In this document: positions 31,986 through 40,253 of the stretch, piece after piece
Numbering within the stretch: position 1 is the first letter of the stretch
How the letters are laid out: every line of letters begins with the position of its first letter
Source: Nocardia sp. CC227C
GTDB taxonomy: Bacteria; Actinomycetota; Actinomycetes; Mycobacteriales; Mycobacteriaceae
NCBI RefSeq assembly: GCF_030767025.1
Contig: NZ_JASITE010000026.1
Coordinates: forward strand, 23,998-87,997
Length of the DNA stretch: 64,000 nt
Direction of reading: 5' to 3'
Position numbers and translations under genes: made by a program
The notes under the pieces: model-generated
Told to the model about the DNA's origin: nothing
The model's input: only the letters and a program-made list of their open reading frames with translations
Database searches by the model: none

Positions 31986-32105
31986 CTACTTCTGGCGGAC
32001 GAGGAACCAGCAGATGGCGACCGCTGCCGACCAACCGACGGTGAATTTCGCGAGGCTCACGAAGGCTTCGATATTGCTGTCGGCGGCCAAGAAGGTCTCG
32101 TACAT
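31986..32105 (-). CDS. Small membrane protein
   Basis: 39 residues (MYETFLAADSNIEAFVSLAK...), transmembrane segment near the C-terminus (VGWSAAVAICWFLV). AGGAGA upstream. Confidence 0.6.
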   Translation of the reverse strand: MYETFLAADSNIEAFVSLAKFTVGWSAAVAICWFLVRQK

Positions 32106-32122
32106 GTGGGCTCTCCTGAGGG

Positions 32123-32422
32123 TTAGGCGGCTTTGGCGTAGGTGCGGCGCTTGTACGGCTTCCGTTTACGGGGCGCCCGGCGACGCGGCATCTTCGTGGC
32201 AGCCCGCATCGCCCGGCTCACCTTCTTCAGCTCCTTCCGCTTCTTCTCGGCTGCGAGCCGCGGTGCTTCGACTTCGGTCCGGCGTGCTGTGATCGCGTTG
32301 AGTGCCTGGAGGTAGTCGGCGAGTTCGGCTTCGTACGCGTTCTTGGGCGCGTACTGGAGCCGTTCGGCGAACACTTCGACGGCTTCGTAGTCGCGGTGGG
32401 TGTATCCGCCATAGGTGCTCAT
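32123..32422 (-). CDS. Basic-tail protein
   Basis: 99 residues; a helical N-terminal part and an extremely basic C-terminus (MPRRRAPRKRKPYKRRTYAK), likely nucleic-acid binding. Confidence 0.6.
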   Translation of the reverse strand: MSTYGGYTHRDYEAVEVFAERLQYAPKNAYEAELADYLQALNAITARRTEVEAPRLAAEKKRKELKKVSRAMRAATKMPRRRAPRKRKPYKRRTYAKAA

Positions 32423-32790
32423 GCCGCGACCGCCTCATCGACACGTCGGGCGAGCTGGTCGAGGACTTTCGTCTGGTGGGTGACGATGATGTCTTCCAGC
32501 CAGGCCGCGGCGTCAGTGTTGGTGGAGGCGAACAGTCCGTCGGCTTCTTCTTCCCACAGCCCGAGCAGGCGTGCTGCGACGTCGTCGACGGCTTCGGTTT
32601 CTCCGGTGGAGAGGTTGACGACGTAGATCGCGTCGCGGAGGCTGCCGGGTTCCCGCTTGAACGCGTAGCCGCCGGTGAACCGGATTGCCCAGCCGGCGAT
32701 GCAGTTGCACCACTTGGATTGGTCGTGGCTGTCGGGCTCGCGGGTGATCTGGTCGAGGATGCAGGCCATGAGGGGGATGTTGTGTTCCAT
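32419..32790 (-). CDS. Protein of unknown function
   Basis: 123 residues (MEHNIPLMACILDQITREPD...). ATGA-coupled to the basic-tail gene. Confidence 0.6.
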   Translation of the reverse strand: MEHNIPLMACILDQITREPDSHDQSKWCNCIAGWAIRFTGGYAFKREPGSLRDAIYVVNLSTGETEAVDDVAARLLGLWEEEADGLFASTNTDAAAWLEDIIVTHQTKVLDQLARRVDEAVAA

Positions 32791-32837
32791 TGGGGGTCAC
32801 CAGGTTTCAGTGTTGAAGGGTCTTCTTGACGGGAGCG

Positions 32838-33302
32838 TCAAGCCCACGTCGCGCAGAAATGCCAGCCAGGCCCGGTCTCCGGGATCGGGATCTCCAGCAG
32901 CTCGCAGAAACGGCCGATCTGGTCGGCCCAATCCGCGTTGACCCCGAGGGGCATCAGAGTCCCGGCGCCGTAGTCGCAGCCTTGAACGGACGCCTTGACG
33001 CGCACGGCGTTTCCGCCGTATTCGTATCCGTAGCCGTCGATCTCCACACCGCATGCCTTGACCAGCGCGTGCATTTCGGCGCGGCTGGCAGACCACGCCT
33101 GGTACTCGGGCGAGTTGCGGTAGTTCTCGCCCGTGAATCCGCCGGTCGGGTAGGGCACTTCGTTCCAGCCGAGTTTGCGTGCGAGGACTTCCTTCCAGTC
33201 CTCGCCGTTCTGCCACCATTGCGGCATCGCTTCGTCGTCGATGTCGTCGTCGTATCCGAGGTCGAAACCCCAGAAGACGTCTGCGCTCAGGCTCATCCCC
33301 AT
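32838..33302 (-). CDS. Protein of unknown function
   Basis: 154 residues (MGMSLSADVFWGFDLGYDDD...). Acidic and aromatic-rich. AAGGAC precedes the first ATG; an ATG two codons on is possible. The type occurs in actinobacteriophages; function unknown. Confidence 0.65.
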   Translation of the reverse strand: MGMSLSADVFWGFDLGYDDDIDDEAMPQWWQNGEDWKEVLARKLGWNEVPYPTGGFTGENYRNSPEYQAWSASRAEMHALVKACGVEIDGYGYEYGGNAVRVKASVQGCDYGAGTLMPLGVNADWADQIGRFCELLEIPIPETGPGWHFCATWA

Positions 33303-33349
33303 GAGCTGTCCTTCTTTCAGGTGGTCGGTGTGTGCTGATGGTTGGAAGG

Positions 33350-33389
33350 GGCGGCGGCCCGGGAGGTGTGTCCGGTCTCGGGCCGCCGC
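33350..33389 (-). terminator. Strong stem-loop in the early operon
   Basis: GCGGCGGCCCG (33351-33361) pairs perfectly with CGGGCCGCCGC (33379-33389). It sits in the 149-base gap between 33302 and 33452. Confidence 0.55.
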
Positions 33390-33451
33390 GCCCTCCTTCT
33401 CGCTGCCGTCAGCGCGGGCACTGTTGGGTCGCTGCGGTCAGTCGGGAAGGT

Positions 33452-33655
33452 CTATGGGTTGGTCCGGTCGACGGTCGCGGTGATGTCGAGTAGGTCGCGT
33501 TCGACCTGCTTGCTGTCGTGCGCGCGGGCATATTCCTCGACGAGTCGCCGCAGCATCTGGTACTTCTCCCACGTCTCGAGGTGCAGCTGCTCGAGCCGTT
33601 CGGCGGGGCTCATGTCGGCCCAAGGCTCTAGCGGATCAAGCGGATCAGGCAGCAT
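33452..33655 (-). CDS. Small helical protein
   Basis: 67 residues (MLPDPLDPLEPWADMSPAER...); helical C-terminal part. Overlaps the upstream gene by 11 bases. Confidence 0.6.
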   Translation of the reverse strand: MLPDPLDPLEPWADMSPAERLEQLHLETWEKYQMLRRLVEEYARAHDSKQVERDLLDITATVDRTNP

Positions 33656-33857
33656 CGTGCACCTCCACCCAGCCGTGTTCGTTGCGCCAGTAGCGGTCGA
33701 CTTCGCTGGTGGTGTAGATGGCGGGGTTGTCGGGGTAGTCGTCGACGACGCAGTCTGCGGCGAACCGAATGAACGTCGCGTCGGACGTGCGCCCGCCCTG
33801 CCGGAACCGGATGCCGTTCGGCACTTCGCTGGCGTAGTCCCAGCACCGCGCGCTCAC
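33645..33857 (-). CDS. Small protein of unknown function
   Basis: 70 residues (MSARCWDYASEVPNGIRFRQ...). Overlaps the next gene by ATGA. Confidence 0.6.
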   Translation of the reverse strand: MSARCWDYASEVPNGIRFRQGGRTSDATFIRFAADCVVDDYPDNPAIYTTSEVDRYWRNEHGWVEVHDAA

Positions 33858-34555
33858 GACAGCACCTCAACGAAGCCGTGCGGGTGGTCGTTGTCCAGGT
33901 CCCGCGTTGACGCCCACCAGTTGTCGTTGTCGATCGGGGAAGCGTTCGCGCCCCTCCGAATCCAGACGTAGCCTTCGCACGGAACGGCCTGAAACTGAAC
34001 GCCTTCCGGGATATCAGCCGCCGACTGCCAGGTGCGCGGCTGAGGCTCCTCGGGCAGAACCTCTACGAAGCCGTGCAATGCGGCACCGAAGCTGTTGAGC
34101 CGGTACATGAAGCCGCTGTCCAGGTGAAGGCAGTCGTTCTCGCGACGTTCGTAGGCGCCCATCGACAACGCGCCATGGAATCGGGCGCCGACCGGGATAT
34201 CGGCAACGCTGCTCCAAGTGCGTGGTTCTGTCACGCCCGCGACGTCGGCTTCTACGACCGGCACGTCCGCGATGCCGTCGTCGGCGAGGTCCGTCAGTTC
34301 GCAACTGATCCGGACTTCGACGACTTTCGCCAGCGTCGGGAATACGTCCCGTAGCCCGTAGTCACGCAGGTCGAACGCGATGGTGTTGATCTGTGCGTAG
34401 GCGTCGTCTTGGGCGGTCCACAGGTAGGCATTGGTGCCGTCGGGCAGGGTTTCGAGTGTGCCGTACATGGGTTCGCGGCACGGTATGTAGTCGCACAGCT
34501 TCCCGTTGGGCAGCCGGATCGCGTAGCGCGTTGCCTGCGAGGCGTTCTCGGTCAT
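33854..34555 (-). CDS. Protein with two tandem PRTW domains
   Basis: 233 residues. Two copies of one module: PRTWSSVADIPVGARFHGAL... ending HGFVEVLP, and PRTWQSAADIPEGVQFQAVP... ending HGFVEVLS. The N-terminal ~110 residues are unrelated. Such repeated modules suggest a protein-interaction role. No family recognised. Confidence 0.65.
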   Translation of the reverse strand: MTENASQATRYAIRLPNGKLCDYIPCREPMYGTLETLPDGTNAYLWTAQDDAYAQINTIAFDLRDYGLRDVFPTLAKVVEVRISCELTDLADDGIADVPVVEADVAGVTEPRTWSSVADIPVGARFHGALSMGAYERRENDCLHLDSGFMYRLNSFGAALHGFVEVLPEEPQPRTWQSAADIPEGVQFQAVPCEGYVWIRRGANASPIDNDNWWASTRDLDNDHPHGFVEVLS

Positions 34556-34558
34556 CGC

Positions 34559-34741
34559 TCAGTCCTCGCTATCGCAGGTGTGGCCGTAGACGACGGCGCG
34601 GGCGGCCGATTCACCGAACGGTCCGGTGCCCCACAGGTCGTAGGCCATGCCGGTGGTGAAGCCGCACGGTTCGTGCGTGAGGTGATGAACTTCGAACCAG
34701 CCGGGGGCACGTTCAGCGGTCCAGTCGGAGGGGAGTCTCAT
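34559..34741 (-). CDS. Small protein
   Basis: 60 residues (MRLPSDWTAERAPGWFEVHH...). ATGA overlap with the upstream gene. Confidence 0.6.
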   Translation of the reverse strand: MRLPSDWTAERAPGWFEVHHLTHEPCGFTTGMAYDLWGTGPFGESAARAVVYGHTCDSED

Positions 34742-35115
34742 CGGCGTGTTCCTTCGTTGAGGCAGGACTGCATGTAGGCGGTGAGGCCCTGGAAGTAGGT
34801 GGGGTCGTTGCGACGCAGCCACTCGATGAACCGGAGGGTGAGGGTGCGCAGGAACGTTGGGTCGTGGTCGGCTTCCCATTCGATGAGGCGTGCGACGACT
34901 TCGCGGACGCCGGTCGCGGGGAGGTCGACGCGGAGTTTCGCGGCGCGGCCCCTCGCGTCGGTCGCTACCCGGACTTGGCAGATGTCGCGGACGCGTCGGC
35001 CGAAGCGGCGTTCGATGATGGGGTCGCCGATTTCGATGGTGTAGCCGTGTGGGTCGACGACGGGCGCGGCACCGTAGTAGACGACCTGGTCGACACCGTC
35101 CTCGCGGGTGATCAT
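34738..35115 (-). CDS. Protein of unknown function
   Basis: 125 residues (MITREDGVDQVVYYGAAPVV...), ending in a helical segment. Coupled on both sides by ATGA. Confidence 0.6.
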   Translation of the reverse strand: MITREDGVDQVVYYGAAPVVDPHGYTIEIGDPIIERRFGRRVRDICQVRVATDARGRAAKLRVDLPATGVREVVARLIEWEADHDPTFLRTLTLRFIEWLRRNDPTYFQGLTAYMQSCLNEGTRR

Positions 35116-35489
35116 GCGGGCACCTGGATTCGTGCTCGCAGGGCAGCGCCGTGGACGACAACTTTCACCATCGGTTCGGTGTCGTCGACGTCGAACGGTT
35201 TACCGCCGTCCTCCCAGTCGACCCATGCCGACTCGTCCGATATCTCAGTAATCGCTTCGCGGGCGTGTTCCCAACAGAACGCCGCCTGATCGAGCCCACC
35301 CCATCGGGGCGCGTCGGTGTCGCGGTCGTAGTCGATGCTCCACCAGTCGATGTGCACAGAGGCCGCGTGCGCGTCGCCGATGTGGCAGCATACAGACTCC
35401 GCGAATATGGCGTCGTCCCAGTCGATTTCGACAGAGAACTTCGGATCGTCGGGCACACCGAGCAGGTCGCGTGCGATGTTGATGTTCAT
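35112..35489 (-). CDS. Protein of unknown function
   Basis: 125 residues from MNINIARDLLGVPDDPKFSV. Acidic, with a Cys-Cys pair. Coupled by ATGA. Confidence 0.6.
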   Translation of the reverse strand: MNINIARDLLGVPDDPKFSVEIDWDDAIFAESVCCHIGDAHAASVHIDWWSIDYDRDTDAPRWGGLDQAAFCWEHAREAITEISDESAWVDWEDGGKPFDVDDTEPMVKVVVHGAALRARIQVPA

Positions 35490-35821
35490 GCCGCCGCCTT
35501 CGCGGTCGGGGCGGCGTAGATGCTCCACCAGTAGTTGATGGTGACGGTGGTGTCGTGGTCGGTGGACCGGTCGGCGCGGTCGAGGATCGCGCGGACTCCG
35601 TCGGTGGCGCAGTCGCCGCACAAGCTGGTGTCGGTCGCGACCCATCCCTCCCCCGGTTCGTCGACGGTGTACTCGATGTAGACGGCGGCGGGCTGGTCGC
35701 ATTCGTCGCATGCGGTGCCGCGGAACTGGTGGGCGTCACGGTCGACGTTGCCGGTGAAGTTCGGCATCCACTCCGGGATTTCGAGGAGGCGGCGCACGGT
35801 GAGGGTGTCGTTGGTGCTCAT
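35486..35821 (-). CDS. Zinc-binding protein
   Basis: 111 residues from MSTNDTLTVRRLLEIPEWMP. CDECD and LCGDC form a C4 zinc site. Coupled by ATGA. Confidence 0.62.
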   Translation of the reverse strand: MSTNDTLTVRRLLEIPEWMPNFTGNVDRDAHQFRGTACDECDQPAAVYIEYTVDEPGEGWVATDTSLCGDCATDGVRAILDRADRSTDHDTTVTINYWWSIYAAPTAKAAA

Positions 35822-35967
35822 GCGGCGGTCTCCAGGTCGAAATCGGTGTGGGTGTAGGTGAATTCGCACGCGGCGGTGGCGCATTCGTCGTGTCCGCAGA
35901 GGGGCTGTCCGGCGTCGATGGCGTCGCAGCGCGCCTCGTAGAGGGCGTCGTATCCGGGGTTCTTCAT
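35818..35967 (-). CDS. First gene of the leftward early operon
   Basis: 49 residues from MKNPGYDALYEARCDAIDAG with CGHDEC. The ribosome site is weak. It starts about 50 bases downstream of the TATAGA -10 box. Confidence 0.55.
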   Translation of the reverse strand: MKNPGYDALYEARCDAIDAGQPLCGHDECATAACEFTYTHTDFDLETAA

Positions 35968-36018
35968 GAAGGTTCGCTTTCGGGTTGAACCGGTGCCAGC
36001 CGGTCTTGATGACTTGAC

Positions 36019-36046
36019 TCTATAGTGTTGATCGCGATCACCACAA
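36019..36046 (-). promoter_or_regulatory. Leftward early promoter with embedded 20-bp operator
   Basis: Minus strand: -35 TTGTGG (36041-36046), 16-base spacer, -10 TATAGA (36019-36024). The spacer and -35 are covered by GTGTTGATCGCGATCACCAC (36025-36044), a near-perfect 20-bp palindrome shared with sites at 36149 and 59845. A repressor bound here would block RNA polymerase. Confidence 0.7.
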
Positions 36047-36148
36047 GAGGGTTTGAATCCGGCGTGATCCAATCGTTACACCATCGCAGAATGTCCGATT
36101 TAAGCAGCTAATAGCCACAAGAATCCGCACAGCACCCTTCAGTCAAAG

Positions 36149-36180
36149 GTGTTGATTCAAATCACCACTAGATGTAGTGT
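36149..36180 (+). promoter_or_regulatory. Rightward early promoter with overlapping operator
   Basis: Operator GTGTTGATTCAAATCACCAC (36149-36168) contains the -35 TTGATT (36152-36157); -10 TAGTGT (36175-36180) is 17 bases away. A hairpin-forming CACTA/TAGTG lies at the operator end. Drives 36219 onward. Confidence 0.65.
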
Positions 36181-36218
36181 AGAACGCGTCAACCACCCCA
36201 GGCGAGGAGATGACTCGG

Positions 36219-36482
36219 ATGTTCAACACGATCCAGCACGCGGTCCCCCGCGGCTTCGAGATGGACGCCGTCCGCATCACCGACGCCTACGCCACGGAAC
36301 ACGGGTGGGCCACGGTCGAAGCCTGGGACACGCCTGACGGTCGCCTGTACTACGCGCTCGACGAGAGCGACGAACTCCTCGCGCCCGCCACGCCCCGCAA
36401 GGTGAGCGCCATCCTCGCCGCCCGCCGGTACGTCGACTGGCACGGCGGCGTGTGCGACATCGACCACCTTCCCGAGGGCTGA
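36219..36482 (+). CDS. First gene of the rightward early operon
   Basis: 87 residues from the second ATG (MFNTIQHAVPRGFEMDAVRI...) because GAGGAG abuts the first ATG but is well spaced from the second. Acidic, unknown function. Confidence 0.6.
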   Translation: MFNTIQHAVPRGFEMDAVRITDAYATEHGWATVEAWDTPDGRLYYALDESDELLAPATPRKVSAILAARRYVDWHGGVCDIDHLPEG

Positions 36483-36548
36483 CCAGCCGAGCGCCCCCGC
36501 GGGATTCGGCACTCCCCTACCAGACCGCAATCAGCACAGGAGATTCCG

Positions 36549-36776
36549 ATGAGCGACCTGGTGACGTCGATGATCTGCGGTTGCTGCACGGAGCCCATCA
36601 GCCGCATCCCGGCCGACTGGGCCACGGCTCGACGGATCCTCGCCCGCGAGGTGAAAGTCGTCCGGCGTCTCCTGAACCGCTGCGAGGACTGCGCGCACCA
36701 CGACGTCTACCGCGCCCCGTGCGTGCCCGCGAACTTCGAACCGCCCCGCTGCCGCTGCGGATGCAGCGACCGCTGA
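36549..36776 (+). CDS. Cys-rich zinc-binding protein
   Basis: 75 residues with CGCC, CEDC and CRCGC clusters and AGGAG upstream. Two zinc sites are likely. Unknown function. Confidence 0.65.
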   Translation: MSDLVTSMICGCCTEPISRIPADWATARRILAREVKVVRRLLNRCEDCAHHDVYRAPCVPANFEPPRCRCGCSDR

Positions 36777-36793
36777 CCACTACGGAGAGTCGG

Positions 36794-37015
36794 ATGGACA
36801 CCAACCGCGACGTGATAGTCACCCTGCCGGAACAGCGGCGTGGACGACGGATGACTCACGACGAGGCCGACGCGCTGCTGACGCGGCAAGGATTCGTGCA
36901 CAAGGTGCATGAGCGCGTAGTCACTCACCGGTCGGGGCGGCAGGAAACCGTCATCCGCATCTGGGAGAACGCCAGCTACGAGCGCGCCGTCACCAAAGCC
37001 CGCTACTACCTCTAG
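36794..37015 (+). CDS. Small basic protein
   Basis: 73 residues (MDTNRDVIVTLPEQRRGRRM...), GGAGAG upstream. Unknown function. Confidence 0.6.
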   Translation: MDTNRDVIVTLPEQRRGRRMTHDEADALLTRQGFVHKVHERVVTHRSGRQETVIRIWENASYERAVTKARYYL

Positions 37016-37065
37016 CCGTTTGCGTCGTGCCCGGCAATTCCGGGCGTGGTGTTGACCGCTAGATC

Positions 37066-37133
37066 GTGGGCCGGTTCACGGCACAACGGCGTGCCGAGCG
37101 GGACAACGAGGTCCCAGCGCCGAACCGGCCCAC
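37066..37133 (+). ncRNA. Candidate three-way-junction RNA in an early leader
   Basis: Outer 12-bp perfect stem GTGGGCCGGTTC (37066-37077) with GAACCGGCCCAC (37122-37133). It encloses hairpins CGGCAC-AACGGC-GTGCCG (37079-37096) and GGGAC-AACGAG-GTCCC (37100-37115), both with AACG-starting 6-nt loops. A further hairpin GCCCGG/CCGGGC lies just upstream. It is followed by an AAGGA site and the ATG at 37163. The perfect pairing and twin loops suggest a structured RNA or cis-regulatory leader; the strand is assumed from the flanking genes. Confidence 0.6.
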
Positions 37134-37162
37134 CCCAAACCGACACTCGGAAGGACCGAGAC

Positions 37163-37513
37163 ATGCCCACGCTGGCCGACGACGCCACCCTCACTTACAC
37201 CCTTCGGCACGAAGCCTGGTACGCGCCCGCGCTGAAGCAGAACGGCAGCGACATGCCCGACGCCGTCTACGTGCATTCATCCGCTCAAGGCGGCGGCGTG
37301 CACTGGGAGTTCAGCATCGAAGATGGCCGACTGAACACACGCCGGACGACGGTGCTGCGGATGTTCGACGACGCCTATCGGGCGTTCACTGAAGTCCCGG
37401 AGTTCTTCGCCGCGCTGGCCGCCGAGCAGCCGACCCACCTCACGGATGTAGTCGCGATCCTGGACCGGATCGGCGCAGTCGACGACACAGCACGCGTGGA
37501 CCCTTACGGGTGA
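37163..37513 (+). CDS. Protein downstream of the structured leader
   Basis: 116 residues from MPTLADDATLTYTLRHEAWY with AAGGA upstream. No family recognised. Confidence 0.62.
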   Translation: MPTLADDATLTYTLRHEAWYAPALKQNGSDMPDAVYVHSSAQGGGVHWEFSIEDGRLNTRRTTVLRMFDDAYRAFTEVPEFFAALAAEQPTHLTDVVAILDRIGAVDDTARVDPYG

Positions 37514-37584
37514 GGGACATTCCACGACGACCGCTTCCCCGATTCACCGCTCCCCTACCCGCCCAAAGCAGGAAGGATCACCTC

Positions 37585-37911
37585 ATGCCCTGCACTATCG
37601 ACCACATCGTGGCGACACACCAGCTCGCCGCGGATCGCCGCCGCCAGGGCCGCCCGATCTGGGAAGAGACCATCGACGTCTCGGATGTCTTCCACCACGG
37701 CGACATGTCGTTCGAAGAGATTCGAGACGCGGTCGTCGCCAAGGTCAAGGCGTCGCGCTGGTACGCGCGCGACGGCCGCGACTACGGCGACCCGTTGAAC
37801 GAAGTCGTGGAGGGTCTGTCGGAGGCCGATGACACCCGCTGCTTCGACTACCACTTGAACGAACTGTATGACCTGGCCGACTTCGCTCGCGTGTGGATCA
37901 AGACCGTATGA
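37585..37911 (+). CDS. Protein of unknown function
   Basis: 108 residues from MPCTIDHIVATHQLAADRRR; GGAAGGA upstream. Helical and acidic. Confidence 0.6.
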   Translation: MPCTIDHIVATHQLAADRRRQGRPIWEETIDVSDVFHHGDMSFEEIRDAVVAKVKASRWYARDGRDYGDPLNEVVEGLSEADDTRCFDYHLNELYDLADFARVWIKTV

Positions 37912-38105
37912 CTCCCGCAGAGTTCGTCGCAGAGCAGTCTTCCCGGATCGGCTGGCTCAAGGAATGCCTCGCAGAGACGAAGGAGCTGGCGGTCGGGGAA
38001 CGGCTCACGGCAGAGATCGCGCAGGCGCAAGCCAGGTTGGACGATTTCCTCGACTTCGCCAACGGCATCTACTGGCCGACCGATGAAACCCAGAGACAAG
38101 CCTGA
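37908..38105 (+). CDS. Small helical protein
   Basis: 65 residues (MTPAEFVAEQSSRIGWLKEC...), ATGA overlap with the previous gene. Confidence 0.6.
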   Translation: MTPAEFVAEQSSRIGWLKECLAETKELAVGERLTAEIAQAQARLDDFLDFANGIYWPTDETQRQA

Positions 38106-38238
38106 CCGCCCGGACTTGGCTGCGTGGCGGCGCCGCCATGAACTGCGGAAGTCGACTGCGGCGCAGCCGATCCCGTCCGGGAAGCAGTACCAGCGGAAAC
38201 CGAAACACGAGCAGGATCAGGAGAAGCGTGATGGCTGA
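38083..38238 (+). CDS. Small basic protein
   Basis: 51 residues (MKPRDKPDRPDLAAWRRRHE...), overlapping both neighbours. Highly basic; may bind nucleic acid. Confidence 0.55.
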   Translation: MKPRDKPDRPDLAAWRRRHELRKSTAAQPIPSGKQYQRKPKHEQDQEKRDG

Positions 38239-38449
38239 CCTGCAAGTGGTCGAGTCGCGGCACAGCACGTGGACGTATCACCTCAGCGACAGCGGCGACC
38301 TGGTCGCGTTGTGTGGAGCGTTGACGATGAGCAGTCCGGCAACGCTCGAACAGTGGGGCACAACCACTCTCGGCGAACGATACTGCCGGGCGTGTGAAGG
38401 GCTGGCGGGCAAAAACTTCGAGCAGAAACGACGGAAGCGAGATGAATAG
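38231..38449 (+). CDS. Zinc-binding small protein
   Basis: 72 residues from MADLQVVESRHSTWTYHLSD; H..., LCG and YCRAC ligands; basic end. AGGAGA upstream. Confidence 0.6.
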   Translation: MADLQVVESRHSTWTYHLSDSGDLVALCGALTMSSPATLEQWGTTTLGERYCRACEGLAGKNFEQKRRKRDE

Positions 38450-38684
38450 ATACCTGCCGTTGACCATGGTCGTCACGCCAACGACGACAACGGAATGGGT
38501 GCTGGCTTTGCAGCGCGCACCAGTCGGCACGGTCGTGTCCGATCGCGACGGCGACATCTGGACGAAGCGGCACGGCTACACCGAAGACGGTCTGACGTGG
38601 ATACGCACGAATGGCGGCTGGTCCCGTCCTGAGGAGATGGCCCTGTACGCACCGTTCTTCGAGGTCGGCGGCACCGATGGCTAG
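38442..38684 (+). CDS. Small protein of unknown function
   Basis: 80 residues (MNRYLPLTMVVTPTTTTEWV...), overlapping both neighbours by 8 bases. GTVVSDRDGDIWTKRHGYTE suggests a beta domain. Confidence 0.6.
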   Translation: MNRYLPLTMVVTPTTTTEWVLALQRAPVGTVVSDRDGDIWTKRHGYTEDGLTWIRTNGGWSRPEEMALYAPFFEVGGTDG

Positions 38685-39222
38685 CCGTCCTCTGCTGTAC
38701 CTCGACGTTGATGGCCCGCTGAACCCGTACGCGGCGAACCCCAATCGGCGCCCGGAAGGCTATGAGACACATCGTATGCTGCCACCGTCGTGGATCGCGC
38801 AGCGTGAGGGCATGGGTCGGGTGAAGCCGCTGCGGGTGTGGCTGAATCCGACGCACGGCCCAGCGTTGCTGACGCTGGCCGACCGGTTCGACCTGGTGTG
38901 GGCGACGACGTGGGAGCATGACGCGAACACCTACATCGGCCCGAACATCGGGCTACCCGAACTGCCGGTCGTGGAGTGGCAGACGACGGAGCGGTTCGGC
39001 CCGGACGGAACTTTCTTCAAGACCGCGGAACTCGTTGAGCATGCCGCGGGCCGCCCGTTCGTGTGGGTCGACGACGACATCACGGAGCGGGACCGACGGT
39101 ATGTGGAACGCCATCATCCTGCGGCGGCATTGCTGCGCTTCGTCGATCCTGCGGTTGGGCTGGATGGCGACGATTTCGAGGCGATCGGAGCGTTTGGTGC
39201 GTCGATCGCAGCTGCGGCGTAG
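38677..39222 (+). CDS. HAD-like phosphatase-fold protein
   Basis: 181 residues from MASRPLLYLDVDGPLNPYAA. The DxD motif LYLDVDG (~residues 9-13), WATTWEHDAN and PFVWVDDDI match the reduced HAD-like family common in actinobacteria and their phages. Last gene before a strong terminator. Confidence 0.75.
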   Translation: MASRPLLYLDVDGPLNPYAANPNRRPEGYETHRMLPPSWIAQREGMGRVKPLRVWLNPTHGPALLTLADRFDLVWATTWEHDANTYIGPNIGLPELPVVEWQTTERFGPDGTFFKTAELVEHAAGRPFVWVDDDITERDRRYVERHHPAAALLRFVDPAVGLDGDDFEAIGAFGASIAAAA

Positions 39223-39238
39223 TCGTTCGCGTCGTGGC

Positions 39239-39273
39239 GAAGCCCCAGCATGAAGGGGGATCGCTGGGGCTTC
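39239..39273 (+). terminator. Terminator of the rightward early operon
   Basis: GAAGCCCCAGC (39239-39249) pairs perfectly with GCTGGGGCTTC (39263-39273), 17 bases after the HAD-like stop. The rest of the 255-base gap to 39478 holds no gene. Confidence 0.75.
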
Positions 39274-39477
39274 TCGGTCAAGTATGCGCCGCAGGGTTGC
39301 TGATGTCACCGGGTACGCGAAGCCGCGGCGCACAGGGGATTCCATGTCGGGGCTTCGTCTCAGTTATCAGGTTGGACCGAAATTCGTTACGCCGTCGGAG
39401 GTGTGTTGCCAGTTTGTGCCGGAGCCCTCGAGTAGCGTGGCGGGGTAATAGCCCGCGAAGTAGAAGGACTCGATCGG

Positions 39478-40209
39478 ATGTTTCGTGGCATGAATATTGC
39501 TACCAAGACCATGACGTTGCGGCGCATTGAAGACGACGGAAACGTCGTGGAGTTCCAGATCGAGGGCTGCGACCTCTCTGACGGGCTCGTAACCTTCGCC
39601 GTCGATGCCGATGTCGAGGTTGGAGACCAGCTATATTGGCAGCTCCCGAACGGGAAGGCTCGCACGATCGAGCTGCTGTCGGTCGACGTCATGCAGGATC
39701 CGAACCAAGGAATCATCGGCGCAGGAGCGCTCGACCACACATCAGCACGCTATGAAGTCGTCGATCCGAAAAGGGCCACCAGGAAGCCGCAGAAGGTCGA
39801 CATCCCTGGCCTGCATCCCAGCGTCTCGGCCGTCAGTGGGTCGAAGTTTGCGCAGGCGCACCACGATGCGGCGGTCTTCGAAGCATTCAAGGCAGTCGAG
39901 CATCGTGTCCAGTCGCTGACTGGCAGCAAACAGAGCGGGAAGCCGCTGATGACGTCGGTGTTCAACGAGCAGAGGCCGCAACTCGATACGACGTCCGACA
40001 AGGCCGCAGGAAGTCAACGTAGCGACGAGTTGGAGGGCTTCAAGTTTCTGTTCATGGGCGCATCGCAGGGACTACGGAATCCCCGCGGCCATGGTGCCCC
40101 CTTGGAGACTCCGGAGGATGAGGCGCGCGAGATGCTGGCGCTAGCGAGCCTTTTGATGCGGATGCTGGATCGTGCCGAGAAGCGGCAGGCGGCTCAGGGC
40201 GGCAGTTAA
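39478..40209 (+). CDS. Abi-like HEPN protein, TIGR02391 (Ymh) type
   Basis: 243 residues, AAGGA upstream. Residues ~1-110 are a beta-rich unknown domain. Residues ~112-238 match the TIGR02391/Ymh family: LHPSVSA, HHDAAVFEAFKAVEHRVQ.. and LRNPRGHG, the latter giving the HEPN R-x4-H (R200, H205) ribonuclease signature. Such proteins occur in phage and defence islands. Own terminator downstream and flanking gaps mark it as cargo. Confidence 0.75.
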   Translation: MFRGMNIATKTMTLRRIEDDGNVVEFQIEGCDLSDGLVTFAVDADVEVGDQLYWQLPNGKARTIELLSVDVMQDPNQGIIGAGALDHTSARYEVVDPKRATRKPQKVDIPGLHPSVSAVSGSKFAQAHHDAAVFEAFKAVEHRVQSLTGSKQSGKPLMTSVFNEQRPQLDTTSDKAAGSQRSDELEGFKFLFMGASQGLRNPRGHGAPLETPEDEAREMLALASLLMRMLDRAEKRQAAQGGS

Positions 40210-40217
40210 CGCCAATC

Positions 40218-40253
40218 GAGCCCCGTGCCGGTCTCTGCGTCGGCGCGGGGCTC
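40218..40253 (+). terminator. Terminator of the HEPN gene
   Basis: GAGCCCCGTGCCG (40218-40230) pairs with CGGCGCGGGGCTC (40241-40253) with one G-U. Just downstream, GCTGAT/ATCAGC (40275-40289) and a TTGACG box may belong to the next gene's promoter. Confidence 0.75.
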
